Assembly: GCF_023734775.1 (NCBI RefSeq)
Contig: NZ_AP025732.1
Coordinates: 5,826,501-5,890,500, forward strand
Origin: Nostoc cf. commune SO-36
GTDB taxonomy: Bacteria > Cyanobacteriota > Cyanobacteriia > Cyanobacteriales > Nostocaceae
Reading direction: 5' to 3'
Length of the DNA stretch: 64,000 bases
Both the position numbers and the translations under genes were made by a program. Below are positions 25,689 to 36,055 of this stretch, piece after piece (positions within the stretch are counted from its first letter, which is position 1; the number at the start of each line of letters is the position of its first letter). Under the pieces are notes generated by a model. That model was not told where the DNA came from, made no database searches, and worked only from the letters and a program-made list of their open reading frames with translations.

Positions 25689-27155
25689 ATGCTTAACAAA
25701 AGTTTGTCTAAATTCCTAACTCAGCCAGTTGTGGGTATGGCTTTGTTAACTGCTGTCAATGCAGCTGTGTCATCTGCTAGTCTAGCTCAGGGACAACAAT
25801 TACCACCAACTACACAACCACCAACCACGCAAACACAAATAGATACGAATTACTCATTAGGAGGCGGGGATCTCATTCGTGTAAATGTATTTGAAGTACC
25901 TGAGTACACAGGTGAATATCAAATTCCCCCAGGTGGAGCAATCAACCTACCTTTAATTGGTAGTGTGTCAGTCCTGGGACTAACAGCTGAACAGGCATCT
26001 GACGAAATTGCTAGAAGATATGCTCGCTTCCTCAAACGCCCCTTGATCTCAGTCAATCTATTATCACCTCGTCCCATCAATATTTTCGTTGCCGGCGAGG
26101 TGACACGTCCAGGAGCTTATACTCTGAGCTTGAGCGGAGGAGCCGGAAACAATCCAGGCGTACAATACCCGACTGTATTAGCTGCATTAACAACAGCGCA
26201 AGGGGTAACTTTAGCTGCGGATGTAACTCAAGTTCAATTACGACGTAAAATAGGACGTTCTTCAGAGCAAACCGTCACCGTTAATTTGAAGGAACTCATT
26301 CAAACAGGCAGGTTATCACAGGATATTACCTTGCGGGATGGAGATACTATAGTTGTGCCGACTGCAACCAATTTCAACGTGGCAGAATCCCGCAACTTAT
26401 TTGCAGCTAACTTTGCCGCCAGCCAAACCACACCTCGCACAGTAACAATTATTGGTGAAGTTAACCGTCCCGGTTCGTATCTTGTCACCCCAGGCAACAC
26501 AGATAACCAGCAAGGCGCAGCCAATACTGGCGCTGGCAGTCCCACAGGTCTACCAAATGTAACGCGGGTAATTCAACTAGCTGGGGGAATTACAGCACAG
26601 GCTGATGTTCGTAATCTCAGGCTACGCCGACCTACAAGAACTGGTTCAGAACAAGCTATAGATATTAATCTTTGGCAACTATTGCAGAGTGGTGATGCTA
26701 GTCAAGACATCATCGTACAAGACGGAGATACGATTGTTATTCCGACAGCGACTGAAATCAACCCGGCAGAAGCAACTCAATTAGCTACCACTACTTTGTC
26801 TCCTACACGAATTCAAGTTGGTGTAGTAGGCGAAGTTAAAAACCCAGGGTTAACAGACGTTCAGCCAAATAGCTCTTTAAATCAAGCTATACTCGCTGCT
26901 GGCGGATTTAATGATGCTAGAGCTAGTAGTGATGCTGTTGATTTGATTCGCCTTAACCCTAATGGATCTGTCACTAAACGTATAGTAAAAGTGGATTTCT
27001 CGGCTGGGATTAATGAGCAAACCAATCCCATACTCCGTAATAATGATGTTGTAGTAGTAAATCGATCTGGTTCAGCGAAGACTGGCGATACCGTAAACAC
27101 TATAACTGGCCCTTTAGGTGTTATCTTTAATCTTCTGAACTTGTTCGGACTCTAA
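25689..27155 (+). CDS. Polysaccharide export protein (Wza/OMA family) with repeated SLBB domains
   Basis: 488 residues from ATG 25689; a TTG at 25659 would add ten residues. Signal peptide, Pro/Thr/Gln-rich linker, then the polysaccharide biosynthesis/export domain YSLGGGDLIRVNVFEVPEYT, GEYQIPPGGAINLPLIGSVS, followed by three SLBB domains with the recurring pattern VGVVGEVKNPG / IFVAGEVTRPG / VTIIGEVNRPG and DGDTIVVPTAT. This family forms the outer-membrane/periplasmic channel of Wzy-dependent polysaccharide export. It pairs with the Wzc-like kinase at 32404-34650. Confidence 0.93.
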   Translation: MLNKSLSKFLTQPVVGMALLTAVNAAVSSASLAQGQQLPPTTQPPTTQTQIDTNYSLGGGDLIRVNVFEVPEYTGEYQIPPGGAINLPLIGSVSVLGLTAEQASDEIARRYARFLKRPLISVNLLSPRPINIFVAGEVTRPGAYTLSLSGGAGNNPGVQYPTVLAALTTAQGVTLAADVTQVQLRRKIGRSSEQTVTVNLKELIQTGRLSQDITLRDGDTIVVPTATNFNVAESRNLFAANFAASQTTPRTVTIIGEVNRPGSYLVTPGNTDNQQGAANTGAGSPTGLPNVTRVIQLAGGITAQADVRNLRLRRPTRTGSEQAIDINLWQLLQSGDASQDIIVQDGDTIVIPTATEINPAEATQLATTTLSPTRIQVGVVGEVKNPGLTDVQPNSSLNQAILAAGGFNDARASSDAVDLIRLNPNGSVTKRIVKVDFSAGINEQTNPILRNNDVVVVNRSGSAKTGDTVNTITGPLGVIFNLLNLFGL

Positions 27156-27335
27156 TTGTAAGATATAGATGCAAATTAGGGATGTTGGTTAATCTTCTTC
27201 GTCCCTAAGATTGCACTATCCCTGAATCAAAGTAAAGCTCAATAGTTAAGAGCTATATATAGATAGCGTTTTTTAGTCTACTGAAGTGGGTAACTAAACT
27301 CTTTTGGATATTTTTTAAAAACACATTATTCAATA
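27156..27335. other. Short intergenic region before the IS4-type element
   Basis: Non-coding; nothing recognisable. Confidence 0.5.
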
Positions 27336-28637
27336 CTCCGGACAATTTTTAGTTGAGGGAATAGACAAGAAAGCTATCGAGCCATTAAGGTGCTGATTAG
27401 AAAAAACTTGCACCGATTCGATAGCCATATGGAAATTGTACAAAGCTTACTGAGCAAAATGGGGATTTTCCACAAACCGCAGATCAAAGCATTGACAACG
27501 CTGTTTGCCACGATTCTAATTGCCTGTGGCAAAGTAAACTTTAGCAACTTGAGTCGTTACAGCCAACGAACAGAGAGAAGTTATCGCCGACAGTTTAAAA
27601 AACAGTTTGATTTTGCTCAGTTCAACGCGGAAGTTATCATTGCAGCAACGTCTGAAGATCACTCAATGATTGCCGTGATGGATTGCTCATTCATTGCCAA
27701 AAGCGGGAAAAAAACCTTTGGCCTTGACCAATTTTATAATGGCAGTCACAATCGAGTCGAGAGAGGATTAGAAGTGTCCTTGGTGGCGGTAGTAGACGTA
27801 GAAACTGAAGTGGGCTATGCCCTGCTTGCCGAACAAACCGTATTCCAAGGCGAATGTCCAGACCTGACGCGGATGGACTACTATCTCCACCACCTGGAAA
27901 TTGCTCAACCTCAACTACCTCCCCAAGTTCGCTACCTTGCTGTGGATGGAGCATACGCCAAGGAACCATTTGTCACGGGGGTGAGGGCGCTCAAGCTGGA
28001 TGTGATTAGTAAACTGCGGCGAGACGCGAATCTGCGATATGTGTTCGAGGGTGAACAGAAAGCGCGGGGAGCTAAACGCAAATATGATGGCAAAGTTGAT
28101 CTAGCCGACCCTACTCGCTTGACTATGGTACGCGAACTGCAATCAAGGGTCAAACTCTATACAGCAATTGTATGGCACGTTTCACTCAAGCGCAAAATCC
28201 GCCTGGCTTATGTACTTGACCACCGTAAGCCTAACAAACCGAGTTATGCTGTCTTATTCTCGACAGATATCAACCAATCGGCAGACGAGATTTATCGTTT
28301 CTACAAACTGCGCTTTCAAATCGAATTTATTTTCCGTGATGCTAAACAATTTACTGGACTGAGTGATTGTCAAGCCCGTGATGTTAAAAAGCTTGACTTT
28401 CATTTCAATGCTAGTTTTGCCGCCTTAAATCTTGCCAAGCTTGATGCTCATCGACAGCAGGTGGGCCAAAAACCCTTTGTCTTTTCAATGGCGAGTGTCA
28501 AGCGACGGGCACTCAATGACCATTTGCTCGACACCTTTATTTCAACGTTAGGACTCTCCCCGACTGTAATTAAATCCCATCCTAACTACCAAAACCTACG
28601 TTCCTACGGCGTTATTGCTGCCTAATTTTGTCCGAAG
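27336..28637 (+). mobile_element. IS4-type insertion sequence
   Basis: About 1.3 kb. The ends read CTCCGGACAATTTTTAG and, inverted, CTTCGGACAAAATTAGG, imperfect terminal inverted repeats that tightly flank one intact transposase gene. A clear target duplication was not found, so the exact boundaries are approximate. Confidence 0.75.
27390..28625 (+). CDS. IS4-family transposase
   Basis: 411 residues, intact. DDE features: Asp in IAVMDCSFIAKSGKKTFGLD, Asp in VRYLAVDGAYAKEPF, and the YREK-like signature YKLRFQIEFIFRDAKQFTGL, which supplies the catalytic Glu. It catalyses cut-and-paste movement of its element. It lies between the Wza-like gene and the rest of the polysaccharide locus, in the same direction. 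Confidence 0.88.
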   Translation: MLIRKNLHRFDSHMEIVQSLLSKMGIFHKPQIKALTTLFATILIACGKVNFSNLSRYSQRTERSYRRQFKKQFDFAQFNAEVIIAATSEDHSMIAVMDCSFIAKSGKKTFGLDQFYNGSHNRVERGLEVSLVAVVDVETEVGYALLAEQTVFQGECPDLTRMDYYLHHLEIAQPQLPPQVRYLAVDGAYAKEPFVTGVRALKLDVISKLRRDANLRYVFEGEQKARGAKRKYDGKVDLADPTRLTMVRELQSRVKLYTAIVWHVSLKRKIRLAYVLDHRKPNKPSYAVLFSTDINQSADEIYRFYKLRFQIEFIFRDAKQFTGLSDCQARDVKKLDFHFNASFAALNLAKLDAHRQQVGQKPFVFSMASVKRRALNDHLLDTFISTLGLSPTVIKSHPNYQNLRSYGVIAA

Positions 28638-28834
28638 CATTGATTATTAAAAGCTTCTTCAATTGCTTTCTCGAAAAAAAAATAGATTTTGGGAGCAATA
28701 GAACGTAGTATATTCTTAGTTTTTGACTGCGAGTCGTTATACAGCCACTGAAAAAATTAGAGATCGATTCATCAGACATACAGTAGAAGTCTTTGATAAT
28801 CTCAATGGAATTGACCCATCTTAGGTGGGAATTA
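28638..28834. other. Host sequence between two insertion sequences
   Basis: A reverse-strand frame here (SHLRWVNSIEIIKDFYCMSD, then ESISNFFSGCITT) has some coding look. Beyond the ISAzo13-type element the same strand has ATG 30229 reading MTEKSLSNSLLPRVPLLSTR. They may be parts of one interrupted gene, but the joined frame is not clean. Confidence 0.3.
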
Positions 28835-30157
28835 GGGACTTGCAAGAAAATAAAGTACCAGCTAAACAGGGACAATAGTAATATCCCATTTGGGTAATGT
28901 TTCAGAACGCTGCCATTGGGGTTGGTATTGTTCTAACTCTTGCGAGAGAACCTTGATTCCTTTGTGATATGTGGTTTGAACCAGATGTACAATGGGAGCA
29001 ATTCCTTTCCAAGTCATATTGGCGGCCCATTGTGCTGCGGCGGCAACAGAATCTAAAATCGCACCATTCCAATAGTTCTCCAAGGCAGCCCAACACCGCT
29101 CTATTGGATTGTACTTGCTATGGTAAGGGGGATAATAAATCAGTCGAATTTTTAAATTAATTGCACAAGACAACTCAACCATGCGTTTGATAAATTGTGT
29201 GCGGTTACTGCGAGTAGCGGCACCGCCATCAAGATCAATCACCCACTCATCAAGTTCCAGGTAATTGTGTTGATTCTCATGCCACCAAGCGGTTAAACAA
29301 TCGACGATAAAATCACTGGTTTCCGCCGACTGACCCAAGTAAATCGATAGCTGGTCATTATGTGTATTGAGAATGCCAAAGGGAACTAAGACTGATGACC
29401 ACTGTGTATCGTGGTCATCAGCAGCTTTCGCCTCCATTGTCCGAGCTTTACCGCCTCTAGAAAGGTTGCCAATCTTCACCTTAGCTTTAGTATCTATAGA
29501 CACTCGCAACGATTTGGGGTTTTCATCTGATGCCTGATTCTCCCGGAACACATTCTCGAAAATGGCATCAGTTTGCGGAATCTTTTTCAAGGGTTTCGTT
29601 TTTTGTGTTTTTTTAGGCGATACCCTAAGCGATTGAGAATTTCTCCACAAGTTTGACGAGATGGCAATTCGCTCTCGTTATAGCCATGAACACTTACTAA
29701 TGCTTCTCTTACTGCTCTGGCACTAATGCGGGCATACAGAAAGGTCGATTGAAATTTAGGGTCGGCTTGAGCTTGAGCATCCACCAATGAACGAATATCT
29801 GCTTCTAAGTTGGGCAATACCTCAATACTATTGTGTCGTCCCCTTGCCTGATAATTCTCTACACAGACTATCCCCGTCCGCCTTTCATGCAAGCCGAGTT
29901 GCACACTCTGGCGATTCCATCCCATAACGGTTTCTGCAATGCGTGCTGAACTATCGAAGTAATCTTCGGTAACTTTTGCCATGAAATCTCGTTTGCGATT
30001 GCTAGTCAGTTTCTGTGCTGCATCTTTAAAGGTCGATTTGATGGTGTCGGTGAGCATGAATTGAGGGATTCCCATTCTAGATATTTAAACTAGGCGCGGA
30101 CAGTTCACCGCTTCTTCTCTTCTAGAATGGCTGGTATTTTATTTTCTTGCAAGTCCC
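28835..30157 (-). mobile_element. ISAzo13-type insertion sequence
   Basis: 1323 bp. The 28-bp ends start GGGACTTGCAAGAAAATAAA on both sides and differ at one position (28835-28862 and 30130-30157). The trinucleotide TTA flanks both ends and is a possible target duplication. The interior encodes one transposase in two overlapping frames. Confidence 0.9.
28862..30075 (-). CDS. ISAzo13-family transposase, apparently made by -1 ribosomal frameshifting
   Basis: Frame A (30075-29587, 162 residues) begins MGIPQFMLTDTIKSTFKDAA and holds the N-terminal DNA-binding region (ARIAETVMGWNRQSVQLGLH, LPSRQTCGEILNRLGYRL). Frame B (29650-28862) holds the catalytic domain: SLRVSIDTKAKVKIGNLSRG, WVIDLDGGAATRSNRTQFIK, and IRLIYYPPYHSKYNPIERCW with the Glu of the DDE triad. 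They overlap at a run of seven A preceded by CCT and followed by CAC. A -1 slip on A-AAA-AAA converts GYRLKK into the frame continuing KTQKTKPLKKIPQT. Such slippery overlaps are a known device in several IS families. Confidence 0.85.
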
Positions 30158-30826
30158 TTAAGTCATTAATTCGAGTCGAAAGAAGTGGAACACGAGGAAG
30201 TAAACTATTGCTCAAAGATTTTTCTGTCATGATATTGACAAACTTCTTGCCCTTTATGCGCCATCATTATATTTTTTAAGCAATATTACTTATTGACAAG
30301 TTTTGCAAACTTTAGTTCTCTCACAGAAAATTCTTAATGTGGATTGATAAGCTTTTGCAAACCTTATTATAAGTACTCAAATTTATTATGATAATGAGAA
30401 TGCTTTAACAGACTATAACGATAAAAGCTAGATTATAAGCTACTTTTGATCATTTAGTGATTCTTATTATCATAAGAATTATTTAAGTAAATTAACTAAT
30501 TGATGACAGATATACTATCTTGACCACAGATACCGCGTATACACAGTAGAATGATTTCGAATTGGAAATTACACCATTTGTACTGTTGTTTAGTGCCCAT
30601 TAATGAAGTAACTCTGGATACTGAGAATTTTCCTTCAGTACTTTTACCAGATATTTGCCATTTATTGGAACACCAGCTAAAAAAGCAGTTCAGCTAGATT
30701 TACGCGAAAATTCGCAGGCGCAAACCTAGAAAACTGTGTATAAACTTACAAATGGCAGTTAAACGACTGTATCCAATACTGAGTTACTAACTAAGGCTAG
30801 AGTTAGTCACTGTCGATGATTGAGTT
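30158..30826. other. Non-coding stretch before the beta-helix gene
   Basis: About 670 AT-rich bases. Apart from the short reverse-strand ATG frame ending at the IS (MTEKSLSNSLLPRVPLL, 30229 leftwards), nothing is recognisable. GC rises slightly near 30640-30790 without a usable frame. Confidence 0.5.
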
Positions 30827-32230
30827 TTGCAACATACCCTATTTTTCCCTATGATGATTCATGGTTTCGGTTTTCTCAGTTTGAGCGCATCTCTTGTGCT
30901 TCCTTGGGCATTAACAGGTCTGGTTCAAGGAAAGGCAATAACAGAGTCTTTATTTAAAGACGTTCGCCGATCATCCACTGATCAGAAAATGCAACTACCT
31001 AACCGCAAGCTGATCAGTCAGGTTTCAACTGCGACAACATACTATGTTAGTGCTACCGGAAACGACAGAAATGGCGGACGCACTACCTCATCAGCCTTTA
31101 AGACAATTCAAAGGGCAGCAGACCTTACCAAACCTGGTGACACGGTAATGATTATGAACGGGGAATACAAGAATGAACCCGATCGTGGGACTGTACTAGG
31201 TATTAAACGTTCTGGAACTGCCAAAGCATGGATTAAATTTCAAGCATATCCTGGGCATTCTCCAAAAATTAAGCACAATACATGGAGTGGTATCTCTTTG
31301 GCAGATGGAGTTTCATATATTGAGATCAACGGGCTGGAGGTAATAGGGAACACTGCAAGTGTAACCCGTGCTTATGCATTAAGTCAGCAGTATAAGCTAT
31401 CAAATCCACTTACAAACGGAAACTGCATACTCATTGACGGACGCAAACGTACTGTTCATCACATAAATATTCTGAACAACAAAGTGCATAACTGTCCAGG
31501 AGGAGGCATCGCAGTAGTTGCGGCTGATTATGTGAAGGCGGATAATAACACAGTGTTTAATACCTCCTGGTATAGTCCCTATGGTAATAGCGGCATTTCG
31601 TTCTTTCTGAATGCAGATTATGACAATAACCGGGGATACAAGCACTTCATAACAAACAACAGAGTCTACAATAACCGCCAGTACATTCGCACTCTTTCAT
31701 CCAAAAGAATCTCAGACGGTGGTGGCATTATTGTCGATTCTTCACAAGGGGGTAAAAATGGTGGATACAAGGGACGGACTTTAATTGCAAACAACATTAG
31801 CTACAACAATGGGGGTCAGGGTATTATTGCTCATGAGAGTAACCATGTAGATATTGTCAACAACACGGTATATGGGAACGGGCAAAGCCCAGAGCTTTCA
31901 AAAGTGCAACTAGCTGCTGGTTATTCAAATGATGTCAAAATTTACAATAACATTATCCATGGTTTTCCTGGTCAACAGGTGAACAAAAACATGAGAAATA
32001 AGAATGTTATTTATGACTACAATCTTTACCCCAAAGGTGCCGTGAGTGTTGTGGGGGGAATTCACGATGTTGTTGGAGATCCACAGTTCATAAATCCCTC
32101 AGCTGGTGACTTTAGACTCAGATCAAAAAGTGCGGCAATCAATAAGGGTTACTATTGGAAGGATGTGAAAACTGATCATGCCGGAAAGCCTCGTCCTGCT
32201 AATAAGTTTACTATTGGGGCATACCAATAG
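30827..32230 (+). CDS. Secreted right-handed parallel beta-helix protein (possible polysaccharide lyase)
   Basis: 467 residues from TTG 30827 (ATG 30851 is an alternative giving 459). After a signal-like hydrophobic N-terminus and a linker, the body is a DUF1565-type beta-helix: YYVSATGNDRNGGRTTSSAF, KTIQRAADLTKPGDTVMIMN, then repeated coils such as INGLEVIGNTA, INILNNKVHNCPGGGIAVVA, TLIANNISYNNGGQGIIAHE and VDIVNNTVYGNGQ. It ends with a DPQFINPSAGDFRLRSKSAA capping pattern typical of secreted carbohydrate-active proteins. In the polysaccharide locus it probably cleaves or epimerises the polymer (inference). Confidence 0.85.
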   Translation: MQHTLFFPMMIHGFGFLSLSASLVLPWALTGLVQGKAITESLFKDVRRSSTDQKMQLPNRKLISQVSTATTYYVSATGNDRNGGRTTSSAFKTIQRAADLTKPGDTVMIMNGEYKNEPDRGTVLGIKRSGTAKAWIKFQAYPGHSPKIKHNTWSGISLADGVSYIEINGLEVIGNTASVTRAYALSQQYKLSNPLTNGNCILIDGRKRTVHHINILNNKVHNCPGGGIAVVAADYVKADNNTVFNTSWYSPYGNSGISFFLNADYDNNRGYKHFITNNRVYNNRQYIRTLSSKRISDGGGIIVDSSQGGKNGGYKGRTLIANNISYNNGGQGIIAHESNHVDIVNNTVYGNGQSPELSKVQLAAGYSNDVKIYNNIIHGFPGQQVNKNMRNKNVIYDYNLYPKGAVSVVGGIHDVVGDPQFINPSAGDFRLRSKSAAINKGYYWKDVKTDHAGKPRPANKFTIGAYQ

Positions 32231-32293
32231 AAGTAACTGTAATATTATGTCCTGCTATCTGCCCATAGTTTCGTCAGACTGAAGTCTACCCTT

Positions 32294-32338
32294 CCACAAA
32301 AAAATAAGCCTGCCCTTAGCAGGCTTATTTTTTTGTGG
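32294..32338. terminator. Bidirectional rho-independent terminator
   Basis: A 20-bp perfect stem (32294-32313 with 32319-32338) containing AAAAAAATAAGCCTGC and its complement, loop of 5. The A run and T run make it work in both directions, between the rightward beta-helix gene and the leftward Wzc gene. Confidence 0.95.
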
Positions 32339-32403
32339 CTAATTAAACAAGCATGATATGTCCAGTTATGGTGTTCAGTTCACTTGTGAGACAAAATACC
32401 AGT

Positions 32404-34650
32404 TTATACAGAGCTTTTATCCGGAATACGTTTTTGTTGCTTAACTTCTTTTGTCAAATCTTGGTAAGTAAAGTATTCTTTAGCATGGTTGAAATAACTA
32501 TTAGATTCATTTTTATCAATGATGCCATTAACAACTAAACCTAAAACGTTGTGACTGGATCTCTCGAGCATTTCTCGAGCGGCAGCTGCACTGTTAGAAT
32601 CAATTACCCCAGGTCGGGCTACTAACAAAATCCCATCAGTCATTTGGCTTAAAGTCAAAGCATCAGCTGCTAAAAGGAGGGGAGGAGCATCAATAATTAC
32701 AAAATCATAGTTATATTGAGATGATAAATTTTCAATTAGTGATGCCATCCGTTTTGAGTCAAGCAAAGCAAGCGGGTTAGGAGGTCTAACTCCAGCTGTT
32801 AAAACATCAAGGTTGTCCATTACCTTAGATACAGTAATGTCAAATTCAGCCTGACCTACAATAACTTCGCTTAAACCAACTGAATTTGTTAATTGCCACA
32901 AATGATGCTGAGAAGGAACTCGCATATCTGCATCAATTAATAAAACTTGGCGTCCTAGTTGAGCGATCGCCGCAGCCAAATTAGCTGAAACTGTAGACTT
33001 GCCCTCTTTTGGAACTGCACTAGTTACAACGATAGTTTTGAGTACTTTGTCTGAACTCAGGAATTTCAGATTAGCTTGAATCATCCGATACATTTCACTC
33101 GTCAAAGAGTGAGGAGTATCTCTGACAGCAATTTGTTGAAGAGTTGATTCTGCGTTTGAATAACGGGAACGAACCTTTTTAACAGATAAAGGCACAATTC
33201 CCAACAAAGGATATCCCAATACATCTCTTACTTCTTTAAGTGTTTTAAGAGATCTATCTCTCATAGATAAGAAGAGGACAGTTGTAGTGGCAAAAAATAA
33301 ACCGAACATTACTCCTAGGACTAAAACAATTATTTTTTTGCCTATTACTGGATCTTTAGGTACTAAAGCCTGAGCAATAATCCGAGAACTAGCTGTATTT
33401 GTATTTTCAACTAACTGTAGTTCTTGAACCTTTTTCAATAGAGTTTGATAAGTAGATTCTGCAACTTCAACTTTTCGTTCTAACTCCCGCTGATTTTGTG
33501 CTAATTGGGGTATGAGTTTCACCCGCTGTTCGTAGCTAGAACGAGAATTATATAAAGAGGAGAGTTTTTGAGTTAAGCCAAAGCGCTGTATTTCTGATTG
33601 CAGAAAACTTTGTATCAGGCTTTGTCTGAGTTCTCCAATCTGCAATAGACTTTGAGGAAGTTGTCTTTGATTGCCAACAGTCTGACCAATTTGCTGTTGT
33701 AGGAGAGATTTTAAATTAGTTTTTTTTGCTTCTAGGTTAATAATTACGGGGTTATCATCTAGAAAACGGCTACGCTCAACGGCTAACTGCCGTTCAGTGT
33801 CTTGAAGTTGTGTTAGAACTGCCTGTACTGGGGGTGACTGACTGAGCGCACTCACAGCGATCGCTTGCTGAGAATTTAGCTCTACTTTTTGGCGCAGTTC
33901 ATTTGTTTGGGCATTTACCTCATCTAGTTGAGCCTTAACAGTATTAATCTCATTGTCTAGATTTCCAATAGTCCCAACTGCTGATCTTGTTTCCTCCGAT
34001 AAATCTGCAATCTGATTCTTTTGTTTAAATATACGTAGTGCTACTTCCGCATTATTAACAGCGGCTTGAGTTTTAGGAAGCTGTCTGGCCATAAACTGAC
34101 GAGTTGCTCCTGCCTCGGAGCGATTTGTCAGAATATCATTTTCTAAATAAAAATTCATTATTGTGTTGACCACTGCCGCTGCTTCTTCTGGATCAGGGCT
34201 GCTATAGCTAATTCGCAATACATCTGTCCCACCAATAATTTTTAGGTTCAGGGCTTTTTGTAGCGATCGCACTTCCAGAGCTTTACCTTCGTTGTCTTTG
34301 AGTTGTAGCTTATCTATTGTTCGCTGCAACAAAGTAGGGGAAGAGATAACTTCTATCTGACTACTTATAGGATTTTGAGTTGCTACTAAGGGTTTTAAAT
34401 CTCCTGAGTCTCCCCCTTCAGAGGAACCAGGCGAAAGATTATTTCCTCCTACTTTGAAAGAAGGAATTCTGAATAACAGCTTTCCTTCCGCTTCATAGTC
34501 TGACTTCATAAACTTTGTAGATATGGCACTCAAAAGAACTGTAGCCACAAATATAGTGATAGCAGGTACGCACCACCGCTTCAATATCAATAAGTAACGA
34601 TTAAGGTCTAAATCAATAGATTCTCTAGATTCCATAGATTTTTCTGACAT
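32404..34650 (-). CDS. Wzc-like polysaccharide co-polymerase / BY-type tyrosine kinase
   Basis: 748 residues. N-terminal Wzz domain with a membrane segment (CVPAITIFVATVLLSAISTK), a long periplasmic coiled coil (about 190-420), a second membrane segment (KIIVLVLGVMFGLFFATTTV) and a cytoplasmic kinase: Walker A TSAVPKEGKSTVSANLAAAI, Walker A' LLIDADMRVPS, Walker B FVIIDAPPLL. The tail is short with few tyrosines (SYFNHAKEYFTYQDL). These proteins control chain length and export of Wzy-dependent polysaccharides. It ends 66 bases from a bidirectional terminator. Confidence 0.93.
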   Translation of the reverse strand: MSEKSMESRESIDLDLNRYLLILKRWCVPAITIFVATVLLSAISTKFMKSDYEAEGKLLFRIPSFKVGGNNLSPGSSEGGDSGDLKPLVATQNPISSQIEVISSPTLLQRTIDKLQLKDNEGKALEVRSLQKALNLKIIGGTDVLRISYSSPDPEEAAAVVNTIMNFYLENDILTNRSEAGATRQFMARQLPKTQAAVNNAEVALRIFKQKNQIADLSEETRSAVGTIGNLDNEINTVKAQLDEVNAQTNELRQKVELNSQQAIAVSALSQSPPVQAVLTQLQDTERQLAVERSRFLDDNPVIINLEAKKTNLKSLLQQQIGQTVGNQRQLPQSLLQIGELRQSLIQSFLQSEIQRFGLTQKLSSLYNSRSSYEQRVKLIPQLAQNQRELERKVEVAESTYQTLLKKVQELQLVENTNTASSRIIAQALVPKDPVIGKKIIVLVLGVMFGLFFATTTVLFLSMRDRSLKTLKEVRDVLGYPLLGIVPLSVKKVRSRYSNAESTLQQIAVRDTPHSLTSEMYRMIQANLKFLSSDKVLKTIVVTSAVPKEGKSTVSANLAAAIAQLGRQVLLIDADMRVPSQHHLWQLTNSVGLSEVIVGQAEFDITVSKVMDNLDVLTAGVRPPNPLALLDSKRMASLIENLSSQYNYDFVIIDAPPLLLAADALTLSQMTDGILLVARPGVIDSNSAAAAREMLERSSHNVLGLVVNGIIDKNESNSYFNHAKEYFTYQDLTKEVKQQKRIPDKSSV

Positions 34651-34966
34651 AAATCTTCCAAAGTACAGGTCTTAAGCAACAAACTAAAAATTGACTTATC
34701 AGAGTAATCACAAACCAGTGCAATTGACAAGCAAGACTAGTATGATTTTACAATATGACAATAGTATAGACCATCTAAGTTACAAATTTACTTCCCATTT
34801 AGGCACATTTATGCAGCAGCCATTTAAAACTTGCTATTGAGCGGCAACTTTGGTAAATATTTATTTTTGGGAAACTATGGTTATATCTGACAAAACTGGT
34901 CTAAATAACTTCATATCTGCATCCTTAGAGCTTTCATTTTGTAGTTACTAGCTGTTTATACCCAAA
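34651..34966. other. Intergenic region
   Basis: 316 AT-rich bases upstream of the kinase gene; presumably its promoter region. No motif stands out. Confidence 0.5.
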
Positions 34967-36055
34967 TTATTGATCATCTGAATTTAACATTGAATTATAC
35001 AAATCAAGTAGAGAAAGCCAATGATTCTTGATATCAAGAGGAAAAACACTTGTTCTCGCCTTAGTTCCTAGAGAAAGCCTCAAAGCCTCATTTTCAATTA
35101 AAGACTTCACAGTATCTGCTAACTCCTCAACATTACCTGGATTGACGATTAATCCATTTTCAGATTGAGTAACTATTTCAGGTATGCCTCCTACTGGTGT
35201 GACTACTACTGCTAACTCCCAAGCCATCGCTTCCAGCATTGATAATGGAAGACCTTCATTGTAAGAGGGCAATACAAAAACATCTGCTTCAGTTAAAAGA
35301 ATATCACGATCATCTGACCCTATCCAGCCAGGCAATTTTATATAATCTTCTAGATTCAAGGTCGTAACTAAATTGCGTGCTTGTTCTATATCTCCATCTC
35401 CTGCCATGATCATACTTGATCTAGTTTTATATTCAGTAGGTAAAATAGAAAAAGCTTTTATTAAATCAAATGCTCCTTTACGTTGACCAATTCGCCCTAA
35501 AAAAAGTAAGTTGACTTTTTTAGAGACTGAACGGTGTGGAACTTCAGCAGGAATTTTTACTGGATTATAAAAAACTACAACTTGCTCGGGTTTAAGACCA
35601 AGATTTTCGATGTAGAAGCTTTTCCAACTTTCGGATAATACAATTAAGCGTTGGCACTTACAAAATATCCAATTCACTAATTTTTTTATCCAATTAGGAA
35701 GCCCAGCATAGAAAAGATGAAATTGGCTACCGTGAGCGTGTAGGATTATAGGCTTACTAAATATCCAAGCTAAAAGCGCCATAATCCCTTGCCGTAAAAC
35801 ACTGCCATGCTGTGAGATTTGAAGTTGAACAATATCAACCTCTTCGCTTGCTAACACCCACAAAAATTTACATATGGCTTTCAAAAATATTATTATTTTG
35901 ATCGCTGTAGTTCCATCTTCGTAAGTAATAATATGACGTATATTGACTTCCGAAGGAGCATATTCTAAAAAAAGTTTTTCGTAATTGGAAATGCCACCCT
36001 GCTGAAGTAAGCTAGGGCCTAGCAGAATAATATTGATAGTTTTAGTCCGATGCAT
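34967..36055 (-). CDS. Glycosyltransferase family 4 protein
   Basis: 362 residues. N-terminal GT-B motif IILLGPSLLQQGGISNYEKL, linker NLLFLGRIGQRKGAFDLIKA, and the C-terminal donor-binding motif EADVFVLPSYNEGLPLSMLE followed by AMAWELAVVVTPVGGIPEIV, which has the E-x7-E pattern of GT4. It transfers a sugar from a nucleotide donor to a lipid-linked repeat unit. Membership of the polysaccharide locus supports that role. Donor sugar unknown. Confidence 0.92.
   Translation of the reverse strand: MHRTKTINIILLGPSLLQQGGISNYEKLFLEYAPSEVNIRHIITYEDGTTAIKIIIFLKAICKFLWVLASEEVDIVQLQISQHGSVLRQGIMALLAWIFSKPIILHAHGSQFHLFYAGLPNWIKKLVNWIFCKCQRLIVLSESWKSFYIENLGLKPEQVVVFYNPVKIPAEVPHRSVSKKVNLLFLGRIGQRKGAFDLIKAFSILPTEYKTRSSMIMAGDGDIEQARNLVTTLNLEDYIKLPGWIGSDDRDILLTEADVFVLPSYNEGLPLSMLEAMAWELAVVVTPVGGIPEIVTQSENGLIVNPGNVEELADTVKSLIENEALRLSLGTKARTSVFPLDIKNHWLSLLDLYNSMLNSDDQ

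Noticed and set aside
28612..28875. 87-codon minus-strand ORF between the two insertion sequences
   Set aside because: It runs through the end of the IS4-type element and has no plausible start; only a weak host-gene remnant is possible.
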